Positions 34,001-43,406 of a stretch of 57,670 nucleotides of DNA are shown here, piece after piece (position 1 is the stretch's first letter; each line of letters starts with the position of its first letter). Below the pieces are notes generated by a model that was not told the origin of the DNA, did not search any database, and saw only the letters and a list, made by a program, of their open reading frames with translations. Origin of the DNA: Flavobacterium sp. (GTDB taxonomy: Bacteria; Bacteroidota; Bacteroidia; Flavobacteriales; Flavobacteriaceae); contig DNNO01000033.1 in assembly GCA_003497625.1 (NCBI GenBank), positions 1 through 57,670 of the forward strand. Direction: 5' to 3'. The position numbers and the translations under genes were made by a program.

Positions 34001-35773
34001 ATGAAGAATAACATACTATACATAATTGCCATACTTCTTTCTCAGCTATTTACTTTTAGTTGGAGTCAAACCTATTCTAAAAAGCAAATCGACTCCATCA
34101 ATAACATGCCTTTTGATGATATTATTGCAAATAGTTCTAAATCGTTAGAATTGTTTAATAAAGTTTTAACCGATTCAAAAAAACAAAATTATAAATTAGG
34201 AATTGCTACCAGTTATGAAAAAATGGCACTTTGTTATTTTTACCAAAGTAAATATGATTTTCACTCAAAATATACTTTCATTGCCATTGAAAACTTTAAA
34301 CAATTAAAACAAAATGGCAAAGTAGCCTCTCTTTATGCTAGTTACGGCTATCATTTAAGAAAACGTAATTTGGATTCTGGCATCATGTATATGCAAAAAG
34401 GATTAAAAATTGGCGAAAAACACAATGCTGAGTACGAACTTAGAGGCATTTATGACAATTATGGTGTTTTAAAAGAGATGAAAAAAGAGTACGACAGTGC
34501 TTTTTTATTCTATAACAAATCTTTGACTTTAAAAGAAAAAGCGAATGATAAAATAGGGATTCCTTATAGTTTGAATAAAATTGGGATGCTTCAATTAACG
34601 TTAAAAGACTTTGCTAAAGCAAAACAAAACTTAGACAAAGCGTATCAAATTCGTTTAGAAATTGACGATAAAATAGGAATTGCAGAAAATTTAAATTTTT
34701 ATGGTTATTACTATTTTGAAATTAAAGACAATCAAAAATCAATTGAATATTTCAGCAAAGCATTAAATGAAAGTAAAGCTTACAATTACAATTATTTAAC
34801 TCAAGACAATTATCAAAAACTTTCCGAATTATATGAATTAAATTCAGATTATAAAACCGCTTTAGATAATTTTAAAAACTACACCACTTATAAAGATAGT
34901 ATTTCCAATATCAATCTTAGAATTAAACAAGCTGAACTCGACACAGAGTTTGATACCGAAAGAAAAGAGAAAGAAATTTTAGAACAAAAAGCCAATTTAG
35001 CTGTAAAAAACACTTACATCGTAATCATTATTTCACTATTAATTTTATCCATAATCGTTGGCTATTTTATGCTAAAAAATCAAAAAATGAAAACCCTTCA
35101 ATTGCAAAAAGAAAACGAATTAAAAGATGCGTTACTGAAAATCGAAACTCAAAATCGTCTTCAGGAACAAAGACTTCAAATTTCGAGAGATTTGCATGAT
35201 AACATTGGTGCGCAACTTACCTTTATTATTTCGTCTGTAGATTCTTTAAAATATGCATTTGCGGATGGTAATCCAAAATTAGAGGATAAATTAAATAATA
35301 TTAGTTCTTTTACTAAGGAAACTATCTACGAATTGCGAGATACGATTTGGGCCATGAACAAAGAAGAAATTACGATTGAAGATTTGAAAACAAGAATTTC
35401 AAATTTTATTGATAATGCCCAACTTTCATTAAATGGTATTCGATTTAATTTTAACTTTGAGACAAAATCGTTTCAATCTTTCACTTCCAGAGACGGAATG
35501 AATATTTATCGTTTGATACAAGAAGCGGTCAATAATGCCATTAAACATGCGAATGCTTCACAAATTGATGTTTCATTTATCGAATCTGATAACAAAATAA
35601 CTATTGTGGTTTCTGACAACGGAAAAGGATTTGATTTGGCTACAGCCGAAATTGGCAATGGATTGAATACAATGAAAAAAAGAGCTTCCGAATTAAAAGG
35701 CGATTTCAATATTGAAGCCACCGAAAAAGGAACTAAAATTTATCTAAGCTTACCTAATCAAAACGAAGTTTAA
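34001..35773 (+). CDS. TPR-containing histidine kinase of the HisKA_3 (NarX/DesK-like) type
   Basis: A signal peptide (about 1-22) leads to a periplasmic region of TPR repeats (about 60-300, SIMYMQKGLKIGEKHNAEYELRGIYDNYG and more). Then come one transmembrane helix (about 340-360), a coiled coil, a HisKA_3 domain with LQISRDLHDNIGAQL (His399) and an ATPase domain with IVVSDNGKGFDL and GNGLNTMKKRA. Bacteroidota use this layout for envelope or nutritional sensing; the ligand is unknown. The response regulator gene follows after 22 bp. Confidence 0.92.
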   Translation: MKNNILYIIAILLSQLFTFSWSQTYSKKQIDSINNMPFDDIIANSSKSLELFNKVLTDSKKQNYKLGIATSYEKMALCYFYQSKYDFHSKYTFIAIENFKQLKQNGKVASLYASYGYHLRKRNLDSGIMYMQKGLKIGEKHNAEYELRGIYDNYGVLKEMKKEYDSAFLFYNKSLTLKEKANDKIGIPYSLNKIGMLQLTLKDFAKAKQNLDKAYQIRLEIDDKIGIAENLNFYGYYYFEIKDNQKSIEYFSKALNESKAYNYNYLTQDNYQKLSELYELNSDYKTALDNFKNYTTYKDSISNINLRIKQAELDTEFDTERKEKEILEQKANLAVKNTYIVIIISLLILSIIVGYFMLKNQKMKTLQLQKENELKDALLKIETQNRLQEQRLQISRDLHDNIGAQLTFIISSVDSLKYAFADGNPKLEDKLNNISSFTKETIYELRDTIWAMNKEEITIEDLKTRISNFIDNAQLSLNGIRFNFNFETKSFQSFTSRDGMNIYRLIQEAVNNAIKHANASQIDVSFIESDNKITIVVSDNGKGFDLATAEIGNGLNTMKKRASELKGDFNIEATEKGTKIYLSLPNQNEV

Positions 35774-35795
35774 TCCGACTAATCATCATCAAAAA

Positions 35796-36452
35796 ATGCA
35801 AAAAAATATCAAAACGGTTATCGTAGACGACAATACTTTCCTAATCAAAGCTATTCAGGAAAAGCTTTCTTTTTTTGATGAGATTCAGATAAAATTTACT
35901 GCTTTAGATGGTTCAGATTTACTGACCAAGATAAGTAATAATCATAATATCGATGTCATTTTAATGGATATCGATATGCCTATTTTAAACGGAATCGAAG
36001 CTACAGAAATCATAAAAAACAAATATCCGCATATCAAAGTCATCATGTTAACTGTTTTTGATAATGATGAAAACATTTTTAATGCAATCAAAGCTGGAGC
36101 CGATGGATATTTACTGAAAGAAGTAGAACCAAAAACGCTTTATGAAGGCATTATCGATACTTTAAACGGAGGTGCTGCCATGAATCCTTCAATTGCATTG
36201 AAAACTTTAAAATTACTTCGTAATCCAATTGATTTAGATAATAAAAAAGAAGAAGAAATCATTAAATTATCGGCAAGAGAAATCGATGTTTTAGAGCAAC
36301 TTAGCAAAGGATTAAACTACATCAATATTGCTGAGAATTTATTTTTATCTCCGGCAACGGTAAGAAAACACATTGAAAATATTTACACAAAACTTCAAGT
36401 TCACAACAAATTAGAAGCCGTTCAAAAAGCCAAGAAGAACAATCTTATTTAA
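35796..36452 (+). CDS. NarL/LuxR family response regulator
   Basis: The receiver domain (1-120) has TVIVDDNTFL, phosphoacceptor Asp58 in VILMDIDMPILNG, Thr in MLTVFDND and Lys in YLLKEVEP. A GerE/LuxR helix-turn-helix (about 150-215) reads LSAREIDVLEQLSKGLNYINIAENLFLSPATVRKHIENIYTKL. It is the cognate partner of the upstream kinase. Proteins of this class bind short palindromes, and the ATACG-N8-CGTAT motif around this locus is the obvious candidate site. Confidence 0.93.
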   Translation: MQKNIKTVIVDDNTFLIKAIQEKLSFFDEIQIKFTALDGSDLLTKISNNHNIDVILMDIDMPILNGIEATEIIKNKYPHIKVIMLTVFDNDENIFNAIKAGADGYLLKEVEPKTLYEGIIDTLNGGAAMNPSIALKTLKLLRNPIDLDNKKEEEIIKLSAREIDVLEQLSKGLNYINIAENLFLSPATVRKHIENIYTKLQVHNKLEAVQKAKKNNLI

Positions 36453-36456
36453 AAAA

Positions 36457-36474
36457 ATACGTTATTTGACGTAT
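36457..36474 (+). promoter_or_regulatory. 18-bp palindrome ATACG-N8-CGTAT upstream of the 37-residue micropeptide
   Basis: The sequence is ATACGTTATTTGACGTAT, five bases after the response-regulator stop and 51 bp before the micropeptide ATG. A TAAATTTG -7 element lies at 36513-36520, between them. Confidence 0.62.
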
Positions 36475-36525
36475 TGGTTCTTGATTTTAATTATTACAAT
36501 TTTACCACATTATAAATTTGACAAA

Positions 36526-36639
36526 ATGAAGCGGAATGTTGGTGCATTTATAAGAAAAAACAAAATGACCATGATTGTAATAATCATAGTCATCTTATTC
36601 TTGTTGCTTAATTGCTATAATATTTTGTATTGCAGTTAA
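36526..36639 (+). CDS. Single-span membrane micropeptide (37 residues), second of two relatives
   Basis: A basic N-terminus (MKRNVGAFIRKNK) precedes one hydrophobic helix ending LFLLLNCYNILYCS. It is related to the 42-residue peptide at 33810-33938 by the LLLN-x-YN-x-x-Y end. A clear TAAATTTG promoter and the ATACG palindrome lie just upstream, so this is likely a real gene and not an accidental frame. Its stop overlaps the end of the convergent ABC-F gene by four bases. Function unknown. Confidence 0.6.
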   Translation: MKRNVGAFIRKNKMTMIVIIIVILFLLLNCYNILYCS

Positions 36640-38552
36640 CTATTTACCATTTCAATTTCTAATTGCACGTTTTCCCAATCTTCTAATAATTGTTCCAACT
36701 CTTTTTTCTTTTTTTCGTAAGCCGCAAAAAACGTAGCATCTTCAATGTGTTTGTCATAATTAGAAGCTAATGCTTTATCGTCTAATTGAATATCTTTTTC
36801 TAATTGCTGAATTTGACTTTCAATTTTGCTTAATCTATTTTGTAATGATTTGGCTTTCTTTTGGTCTTCGTACGAAATATTTTTGACTGCTTTGTTTGTG
36901 TTTGCATTCGAAACCACTTCTTTCTTTTCAATTTCGCGCATATTCATGGCGTTTTTCTGCTCTAAGAAGAAATTGATGTCTCCTAAATATTCTCTGATTT
37001 TCTGATCTTTGAATTCGTACACAATATTTGACATCCCTTGCAAGAAATCACGGTCGTGAGACACCAACAACAAAGTTCCTTCAAACTGCTTTAAAGCGGC
37101 TTTTAAAACGTTTTTAGACTTAATATCCAAGTGATTGGTTGGTTCGTCCATTACCAAAACATTTATCGGTTGCAAAAGCAATTTACAAAGTGCCAAACGA
37201 TTTCGCTCACCACCTGAAAGTACTTTTACTTTTTTCTCTACATCGTCGCCACGGAATAAAAACGAACCCAACATATCTCGAACTTTTGAACGGTTCGTAT
37301 CTGTTGCAGCTTCTTCCATAGTTTGTAGCAGCGTGATTTCGCCATCTAAATATTCCGCTTGATTCTGAGCGAAATATCCCAATTGCACATTATGTCCTAA
37401 TTTAATAGAACCTTCGTATTCAAATTCGTTTACGATTGCTTTCATAAACGTTGATTTTCCTTGACCATTTTGACCAACGAAGGCTACTTTACTTCCACGT
37501 TCTACTAAAAGCGAAATGTCTTTTAATATGGTTTTATCACCATAGGCTTTCGTAACATGTTCCGCTTCAACAACAACTCTTCCTGGCGTTTGCGAAACAG
37601 GAAACGAAATATTCATTACCGAATTGTCATCTTCATCAACTTCAATTCGTTCTACTTTATCTAATTTTTTAATCAATGATTGCGCCATCGAAGCTTTTGA
37701 TGCTTTGGCACGAAATTTCTCGATTAACTTTTCGGTTTCCTCAATTTTCTTAGCTTGATTTTTCTGAGTAGCCAATTGCTTTTCGCGAATTTCCTGACGC
37801 AATACCAAATATTCAGAATACGGTTTATTAAAATCGTAGGCTTTTCCTAAAGAAATTTCAATGGTACGATTCGTAACATTATCCAAAAACATTTTATCGT
37901 GTGAAACAATTACGACTACACCTGGGAAATTTCGTAAAAAACCTTCTAACCAAATGATACTTTCGATATCTAAGTGATTCGTTGGCTCATCCAAAAGTAA
38001 AATATCGTTTGATTGCAATAATAATTTTGCTAATTCAATACGCATTCTCCAACCACCCGAAAAAGTATCAGTTTGATTGTCAAAATCTTCTCTTTTAAAT
38101 CCTAGACCTAAAAGGATTTTCTCAGTATCTCCAACATAGTTATATCCTCCAAGAACTTCATAATGATGCGTAACATCACTCAATTCTTCAATCAAATCAG
38201 AATATTCTTGACTTTCATAATCAGTTCTGGTTACTAATTGATGATTGATTTCATCGATTCGAAATTCAGCTCGTTTGATTTCTTCAAAAGCTTGATAGGC
38301 TTCTTCCAAAACGGTTCTTCCTTTTACAAAATCGATATCTTGACGAAGAAATCCCATTTTAACTTCTTTCTCTGTCGCAATTTGACCAGAATCCGGCGCA
38401 AAATCTTTGGCTAAAATTTTCAACATGGTTGATTTTCCAGCACCATTTTTTCCGACAAGTCCAACTCTATCTCCAGAACCCAATCTAAAAGTTACTTCTT
38501 CAAAAAGATACGTTCCACCAAATGAAACCGATAAATTATGTATGTTTAGCAT
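36636..38552 (-). CDS. ABC-F family ATP-binding protein
   Basis: Two ABC ATPase domains with no membrane part: Walker A GLVGKNGAGKST and VGQNGQGKST, signature motifs SGGWRMRIEL and SGGERNRLAL, and Walker B LLLDEPTNHLD and LVMDEPTNHLD. The linker between domains is about 90 residues, and the C-terminus is a coiled coil. At 638 residues it is of the Uup/YdiF type. ABC-F proteins act on ribosomes (translation rescue or antibiotic protection); this one looks like a housekeeping member, not a resistance variant. Confidence 0.93.
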   Translation of the reverse strand: MLNIHNLSVSFGGTYLFEEVTFRLGSGDRVGLVGKNGAGKSTMLKILAKDFAPDSGQIATEKEVKMGFLRQDIDFVKGRTVLEEAYQAFEEIKRAEFRIDEINHQLVTRTDYESQEYSDLIEELSDVTHHYEVLGGYNYVGDTEKILLGLGFKREDFDNQTDTFSGGWRMRIELAKLLLQSNDILLLDEPTNHLDIESIIWLEGFLRNFPGVVVIVSHDKMFLDNVTNRTIEISLGKAYDFNKPYSEYLVLRQEIREKQLATQKNQAKKIEETEKLIEKFRAKASKASMAQSLIKKLDKVERIEVDEDDNSVMNISFPVSQTPGRVVVEAEHVTKAYGDKTILKDISLLVERGSKVAFVGQNGQGKSTFMKAIVNEFEYEGSIKLGHNVQLGYFAQNQAEYLDGEITLLQTMEEAATDTNRSKVRDMLGSFLFRGDDVEKKVKVLSGGERNRLALCKLLLQPINVLVMDEPTNHLDIKSKNVLKAALKQFEGTLLLVSHDRDFLQGMSNIVYEFKDQKIREYLGDINFFLEQKNAMNMREIEKKEVVSNANTNKAVKNISYEDQKKAKSLQNRLSKIESQIQQLEKDIQLDDKALASNYDKHIEDATFFAAYEKKKKELEQLLEDWENVQLEIEMVNS

Positions 38553-38594
38553 ATTGAATGTTACAATTGTTACACTAGGAATAGTTAGTTATTG

Positions 38595-38602
38595 TACCTT
38601 TG
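38595..38602 (+). promoter_or_regulatory. -7 element (TACCTTTG) of the DUF983 gene
   Basis: TACCTTTG lies 17 bp before the ATG at 38620. Confidence 0.7.
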
Positions 38603-38619
38603 TGTAAAATATTTTGCAA

Positions 38620-39033
38620 ATGTTAAAAAAAGGATCCAAATTAAATAGTATTTTAACAGGAAGTTGTCCAACTTGCAATGAAGAAAGCATGTATTTAGAC
38701 AAAAATCCGTATAATGTTCTAAATGTGTACAAAATGCACGAAAATTGTAGTCATTGTGGAACCAAATATAAAATTGAACCTTCGTTTTTTTATGGCGCTA
38801 TGTATGTGAGTTATGCCTTAGGAATTGCATTTGGTGTAGCTGCTTTTATCATCACCTATTTCTTTGTTGGAGAAAAGAATTTGGTAAACAATTTTATTGC
38901 TATAATCATTACTCTAATTGTTTTTATGCCCGTAATTATGCGATTATCTCGAAACATATGGATAAATATGTTTATGAGTTACGACAAGGATTGGAAACAA
39001 CACAAAGGCGAAAAGAAAGCCACACTTAGATAA
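38620..39033 (+). CDS. DUF983 family membrane protein
   Basis: A small zinc-finger-like N-terminus (SCPTCNEESMYLDKN and ENCSHCGTKYKIEPSFFYGAMYVSYALG) and two transmembrane helices (about 58-80, 88-106) match DUF983. The two CxxC pairs probably bind zinc. The ATG at 38620 is preferred over a TTG two codons upstream. Function unknown; members sometimes occur with respiratory genes, but not here. Confidence 0.87.
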   Translation: MLKKGSKLNSILTGSCPTCNEESMYLDKNPYNVLNVYKMHENCSHCGTKYKIEPSFFYGAMYVSYALGIAFGVAAFIITYFFVGEKNLVNNFIAIIITLIVFMPVIMRLSRNIWINMFMSYDKDWKQHKGEKKATLR

Positions 39034-39034
39034 A

Positions 39035-39069
39035 GAAAAAACCGAAACAAATTAGTTTCGGTTTTTTTT
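39035..39069. terminator. Bidirectional terminator
   Basis: AAAAACCGAAAC-N6-GTTTCGGTTTTT between convergent genes; it overlaps the last codons of the oxidoreductase on the minus strand. Confidence 0.88.
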
Positions 39070-40104
39070 ATAACATCTTATTATATCTATTTCTTTTTCC
39101 AAAGGTATATTGTTTTCAATATGTTGAAATAATTGATTGGCTAAATATGGACCAAGCATTACACCACGAGTTCCTAAACCATTTAAAACATGCAGTTGTT
39201 TAAACTCAGGATGCGTTCCAACTAATGGTCTTCTGTCTTTAACTGTAGGTCTCACGCCACCAAAGTGCTCTACAATTTCAAAATCACAAGAAATAATTTC
39301 TTTTAACTTGTCAACCAATTCTTGTTTTCCTTCCTCAGTTGGGGTATTTGTTTTGTCTTTCCAATCGTAAGTAGCTCCTACTTTATACAAATCATTACCA
39401 ATTGGAAGTATAAATACACTTGACTTTATTACGACATCCAAATCTAAATTTGGAGCTTTAATGATTAATAATTCCCCTTTTGTACCATCTAATGGCAAAT
39501 CATTAAAATATGGATTAGCATGCAAACCAAAACCTTCAGCAAAAATGATGTGCTTAGCTTTAATGTTTTTATATTGGATACCATTATCTAAAAATTCAAT
39601 TTCATTATAATGGAAACCTTCATTTGAAAAACTATTTAGTGATTTCAGATAATTACAATAGGCTTCAATCAAAGTTGAAATTTCTAAATAACCAGTATGA
39701 TTTACTTTTCCGTAGTGAAATGGAGAAGCAATATTCTTATAAGAACTTGTAACTAATTTAGCATCTAAAAAAGGAGCTAAATTGGGTTTGTCTGCTGCTT
39801 GAAACCAATTATTTTGTTCTTCAACAGAATATAATTTACGAAGTATGGGCAATTCAAAATCGAAAACCACATTCAACTTGGATTGAATTTTATGATACAA
39901 AGGAAAAGCAAAATCAATTTGCTCCTTTGCTTTCCAAACTTCACTGAAACGCTTTAACACAACAGGATTATACAATCCTCCAGCGACTCGTGATGAAGGT
40001 TGCGAATTGTTATCAAAAACAAAAATTGATTTATTGTTTTGCAAAGCAATTTCCGAAAATGAAATTCCGGCTAAACCATTTCCTACGATTATAAAATCTA
40101 TCAT
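39052..40104 (-). CDS. FAD-dependent oxidoreductase (DAO family)
   Basis: An N-terminal Rossmann motif VGNGLAGISFSEIAL binds FAD, and the C-terminal half has HFGGVRPTVKDRRPLVGTHP and LNGLGTRGVMLGPYLANQL, both typical of D-amino acid oxidase-like enzymes and the C-terminal oxidase part of MnmC. At 350 residues it is a stand-alone oxidoreductase. The substrate is not evident. Probably monocistronic. Confidence 0.85.
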   Translation of the reverse strand: MIDFIIVGNGLAGISFSEIALQNNKSIFVFDNNSQPSSRVAGGLYNPVVLKRFSEVWKAKEQIDFAFPLYHKIQSKLNVVFDFELPILRKLYSVEEQNNWFQAADKPNLAPFLDAKLVTSSYKNIASPFHYGKVNHTGYLEISTLIEAYCNYLKSLNSFSNEGFHYNEIEFLDNGIQYKNIKAKHIIFAEGFGLHANPYFNDLPLDGTKGELLIIKAPNLDLDVVIKSSVFILPIGNDLYKVGATYDWKDKTNTPTEEGKQELVDKLKEIISCDFEIVEHFGGVRPTVKDRRPLVGTHPEFKQLHVLNGLGTRGVMLGPYLANQLFQHIENNIPLEKEIDIIRCYKKNRN

Positions 40105-40114
40105 GGTGTAAAAT

Positions 40115-40148
40115 TAAAAAACTCTTACCAATGGTAAGAGTTTTTTTT
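40115..40148 (-). terminator. Terminator between the gldKLMN operon and the oxidoreductase gene
   Basis: AAAAAACTCTTACC-N3-GGTAAGAGTTTTTT, downstream of gldN on the minus strand. Confidence 0.85.
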
Positions 40149-40170
40149 AAATGAAATTGGAGAAATATTA

Positions 40171-41100
40171 TTAATAATTCCACATATCTTGTTCGAAGTC
40201 ACGAATCTTTTCTTTTACACGATCCGATTCTAACAATTGCATTTGAGAGTTTTCTTTCATGTAATCAGCAATCTTACGATCACCATAAACATTCTCTTCT
40301 AAATAAATCATACCATTAAAACGACGAGCGTTTAACAAATGATCAAAAGAAAACGGCATTGCAGAGTTTCTATTATTGAAAGCTTTTGCTTCATGTAAGA
40401 TATCTCTTGTTGATGGGAAATAAACCCAAAACAAATCAATATATTCCAATTCAGCATCATTATTTTTCTTAGAGAAAACATCAGGAACAACTGGACAAAT
40501 ACCTAATAATCTGTATTTTAACTCACCTTGTCTTTTATCGAAATACCAATAACCAACAATACGATAAGCACTTACATCATAAGCTTCAATCTCAGTTTTT
40601 CTAATAAACTCCTCATCGATTTTCTTGGTACCTTTACGGTAAGCTTCCATATCCTCATTCATTTGTTCACGACCTACATCAGTAGTATCAACAGTATATA
40701 ATGAAGACTCAATATCTTTTAAAGTTTTCTTAGTTGTAAAATAACTTGAGTCATAAACTTCAGTTATTTTACCTTCTTTAATTCCACTAATTAGTACATT
40801 ATAAAGAGGTCTTCTATCAGGTGAAGACATAACATCACCTTCAACTGGGAAATAAAGAGGAAAGTTTACTCTCTCATCAAGATCAACAAATTCCCAAATA
40901 CGTTTTCCCATTAAGATATCTCTATCATGAACATAGCCGTAAGGCAACGGTTTATCATTGTCAGCACTTAATTCAGCTTCAGTTTTTTTCCCGATTTGAT
41001 CAGGTGTCTTAGCATTTAATAAGTTTGACTGAGCAAAAGTAGTAGCACTTAAACCTAATACTAAAATCGCAATACTATTTCTCCAATTCATTTTATTCAT
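40171..41100 (-). CDS. gldN: Gliding motility / type IX secretion protein GldN
   Basis: A signal peptide (about 1-23, TTFAQ) is followed by the GldN/PorN domain (DRDILMGKRIWEFVDLDERVNFPLYFPVEGD, GICPVVPDVFSKKN, IDLFWVYFPSTRDILHEAKAFN). In F. johnsoniae and P. gingivalis GldN/PorN forms a periplasmic ring with GldK/PorK. It is last in the gldK-L-M-N order on the minus strand, 41 bp after gldM. A second Met three codons in could be the start. Confidence 0.97.
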   Translation of the reverse strand: MNKMNWRNSIAILVLGLSATTFAQSNLLNAKTPDQIGKKTEAELSADNDKPLPYGYVHDRDILMGKRIWEFVDLDERVNFPLYFPVEGDVMSSPDRRPLYNVLISGIKEGKITEVYDSSYFTTKKTLKDIESSLYTVDTTDVGREQMNEDMEAYRKGTKKIDEEFIRKTEIEAYDVSAYRIVGYWYFDKRQGELKYRLLGICPVVPDVFSKKNNDAELEYIDLFWVYFPSTRDILHEAKAFNNRNSAMPFSFDHLLNARRFNGMIYLEENVYGDRKIADYMKENSQMQLLESDRVKEKIRDFEQDMWNY

Positions 41101-41141
41101 TTTTTATTTGGTTTAAAAAGATAAACTCAAATTAATTTAAA

Positions 41142-42671
41142 TTATTGTATTTCGTAAGTACAAATTGATACTTTCTTAGCCATTTGATCAATACCAGTGA
41201 AACTAGCTTTGATTTCAGAAATAACTACAACATCACCTTTTTGTGCTTTTGCAATTGCAGATCTAGCTCTAGTATCCATTCTATTACCAGAAACTACAAT
41301 TGTAGGTTGTCCAGGAACTTTAACGTTAAACTGAGTAACGTTTACTGTTACAGGGAAATCGAAATCTTCCATAACAGCAGTAACAGAACAAACTTCTAAG
41401 TTAGATTTTGGTCCTTTGTTCTTCTCAGAACCACCAACTTTTCCAGTTGGAGCAGGTAAACCTTTAATTCTAAATACTTGTGCACTAGACATAGATTTAC
41501 CATCAGGCATTGTAGCGTTTACGCTAATTTTAACTTCACTACCTGAACCTGGTTTTAACATGAATTTACCATCACCTACTTTAGACATTCCAGGAGCACT
41601 AGCATTTACTTTGTTAGAAGCAATACCAGGAACTGAGATAGAAATAGGGTTAGGAACTCCACGGTAAACAACATTCATTTTGTCAGCTGAAATAATAGCT
41701 TGGTTAGGACGAGGAACTACAACGTATTTCCCTTCGAATTTTAATGGAATTTCTTTTCCATCTTCTAAGAAACCAAATTCTCCAGAGATATTTTGTTCAC
41801 CGATACCACCTGCTGTCATAGAGATAACTGCTTGACCGTTTTCAATTTTTCCAGGACCTTTGAAAGATGTTGGTACAGTGTTAGCATCATAACGACCTAA
41901 AACTACTTTACCTGTAACTTGCTCTCCAGCGAAATATGCATTTTTATCTAACACAACAATTGCTTGGAAGTTTTTCATAGATGCAGCAGATTGTAATGCA
42001 TTACCTAAGAATAAGTTGTAAGCTCCTGCTTCAGTATTTTTAACGTCATTTTGCATAGCAGTAATGAATGTTAATGTAGATACTGCAGGGAAACCTTTAG
42101 TTTTATAATCTAAAAACTTTTGTTTTACACCTTCTCTGTTTGTGATATCAGCGGTTGAGAATTTTTTCTCAATTTCTTTGATAAAAGGAATGTACTTTAC
42201 GTCATTACCTAATACTTTTTTAACATCAGCAACATACTTGTCAATTTTAGAAACAATTTCTGTTCCTCTTGGGCTATATCCATCACCAGCAAACCATTTT
42301 TCGTCGATAGTAGATTTATCCATAGATTCGAAAGGTAATTTACCAGTTTCATCTGGCTCAATTCCTTCTGTAACTTCAGCTTTAACAGTTTCTAAGAAAG
42401 CAACAAAATCTTTAGAGATTTTAGCAACATCTTTAGCTTTTCTTGCAGGCTCAGCATACTTTGCTGGCTCATCAGTTGCTTTAGTATCTAATGCAGATAA
42501 TAAAGTTGCGTTAGATTGCTCTGTTAATTTATTAGATTCTGAGAACTTGTCATTAAAATTACCAAAAGCTGTTAATACTTCTTTTGACATATTTAATGCC
42601 AACATTGCGATGAAAACCAAGTACATTAGGTTAATCATCTTCTGTCTAGGGGTTAATTTTCCTCCTGCCAT
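41142..42671 (-). CDS. gldM: Type IX secretion / gliding motor protein GldM
   Basis: An N-terminal transmembrane helix (about 12-32, MINLMYLVFIAMLALNM, with the expected conserved Glu in KEVLTAF just after) precedes a 475-residue periplasmic region. The length of 509 matches GldM. With GldL it forms the proton-driven motor that powers T9SS and gliding. It lies 51 bp after gldL. The four Ig-like periplasmic domains of GldM fit the beta-rich sequence. Confidence 0.97.
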   Translation of the reverse strand: MAGGKLTPRQKMINLMYLVFIAMLALNMSKEVLTAFGNFNDKFSESNKLTEQSNATLLSALDTKATDEPAKYAEPARKAKDVAKISKDFVAFLETVKAEVTEGIEPDETGKLPFESMDKSTIDEKWFAGDGYSPRGTEIVSKIDKYVADVKKVLGNDVKYIPFIKEIEKKFSTADITNREGVKQKFLDYKTKGFPAVSTLTFITAMQNDVKNTEAGAYNLFLGNALQSAASMKNFQAIVVLDKNAYFAGEQVTGKVVLGRYDANTVPTSFKGPGKIENGQAVISMTAGGIGEQNISGEFGFLEDGKEIPLKFEGKYVVVPRPNQAIISADKMNVVYRGVPNPISISVPGIASNKVNASAPGMSKVGDGKFMLKPGSGSEVKISVNATMPDGKSMSSAQVFRIKGLPAPTGKVGGSEKNKGPKSNLEVCSVTAVMEDFDFPVTVNVTQFNVKVPGQPTIVVSGNRMDTRARSAIAKAQKGDVVVISEIKASFTGIDQMAKKVSICTYEIQ

Positions 42672-42722
42672 TTTTTCTTTAAATTAGTTTTAATTAATAA
42701 TTCTTTAATTTGATAAAACTAA

Positions 42723-43352
42723 TTATCTGTTACTCATAGCAGTAAGCATACCTCCGTAAACAGCATTTAAAGATGCAATGTTTGAAGTCATTGACTGCAT
42801 TTGCTCTTTTAATTTAGCTGCATTGTCAGCAATTTCTTGATTTGCAGTAGCATTTCTAGAAGCGCTGTCTAATTGTAATTTGTATAAGTTATTTAAAGCT
42901 TCCATTTGAGCTGCAGCTGTAGACATTTCTTCAGCATATTTCTTTTGACCAGCCATAGCATCTACAGTTGGAGAAATTGATTTAGCAGCACCTTCGAAGT
43001 TTTTGATACTGTTTCCTAAGCTTGCCATTAATTCACCATCAATTTTAGCTTCTTTCAACATATTATCTAATTTTTGAGACAATAAACCTTGAGCGTCAGC
43101 TGGATTTTCTTTTTTATCTTTTGCTTTAGCTTCTCCACCTGCTAATTCAGGGTATACTAAAGACCAATCTAATTCATGTTCTACTGGTTCAAATGCTGAT
43201 AATGCGAAAATTAATGCTTCAGTTAATAAACCGATTACAAGCATTGGTCCTGCACCTGGCCAGTGCATTAATTTGAATAATGCTCCAACGATTACTACTG
43301 CCGCTCCCATTCCGTAAAGGAATCCCATCATTTTTTTGCTTAATAATGCCAT
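42723..43352 (-). CDS. gldL: Type IX secretion / gliding motor protein GldL
   Basis: Two N-terminal transmembrane helices (about 12-32 and 36-55, with Glu in LTEALIFALSAFEPVE) precede a cytoplasmic coiled-coil region to the C-terminus. This is the GldL layout; the membrane Glu is used in proton conduction in studied homologues. 209 residues. It lies 54 bp after gldK. Confidence 0.97.
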   Translation of the reverse strand: MALLSKKMMGFLYGMGAAVVIVGALFKLMHWPGAGPMLVIGLLTEALIFALSAFEPVEHELDWSLVYPELAGGEAKAKDKKENPADAQGLLSQKLDNMLKEAKIDGELMASLGNSIKNFEGAAKSISPTVDAMAGQKKYAEEMSTAAAQMEALNNLYKLQLDSASRNATANQEIADNAAKLKEQMQSMTSNIASLNAVYGGMLTAMSNR

Positions 43353-43406
43353 AATAAATAAATTTTTAGTTAGTTAAGTTAATTATATAATAAAATTGGT
43401 TAAATA

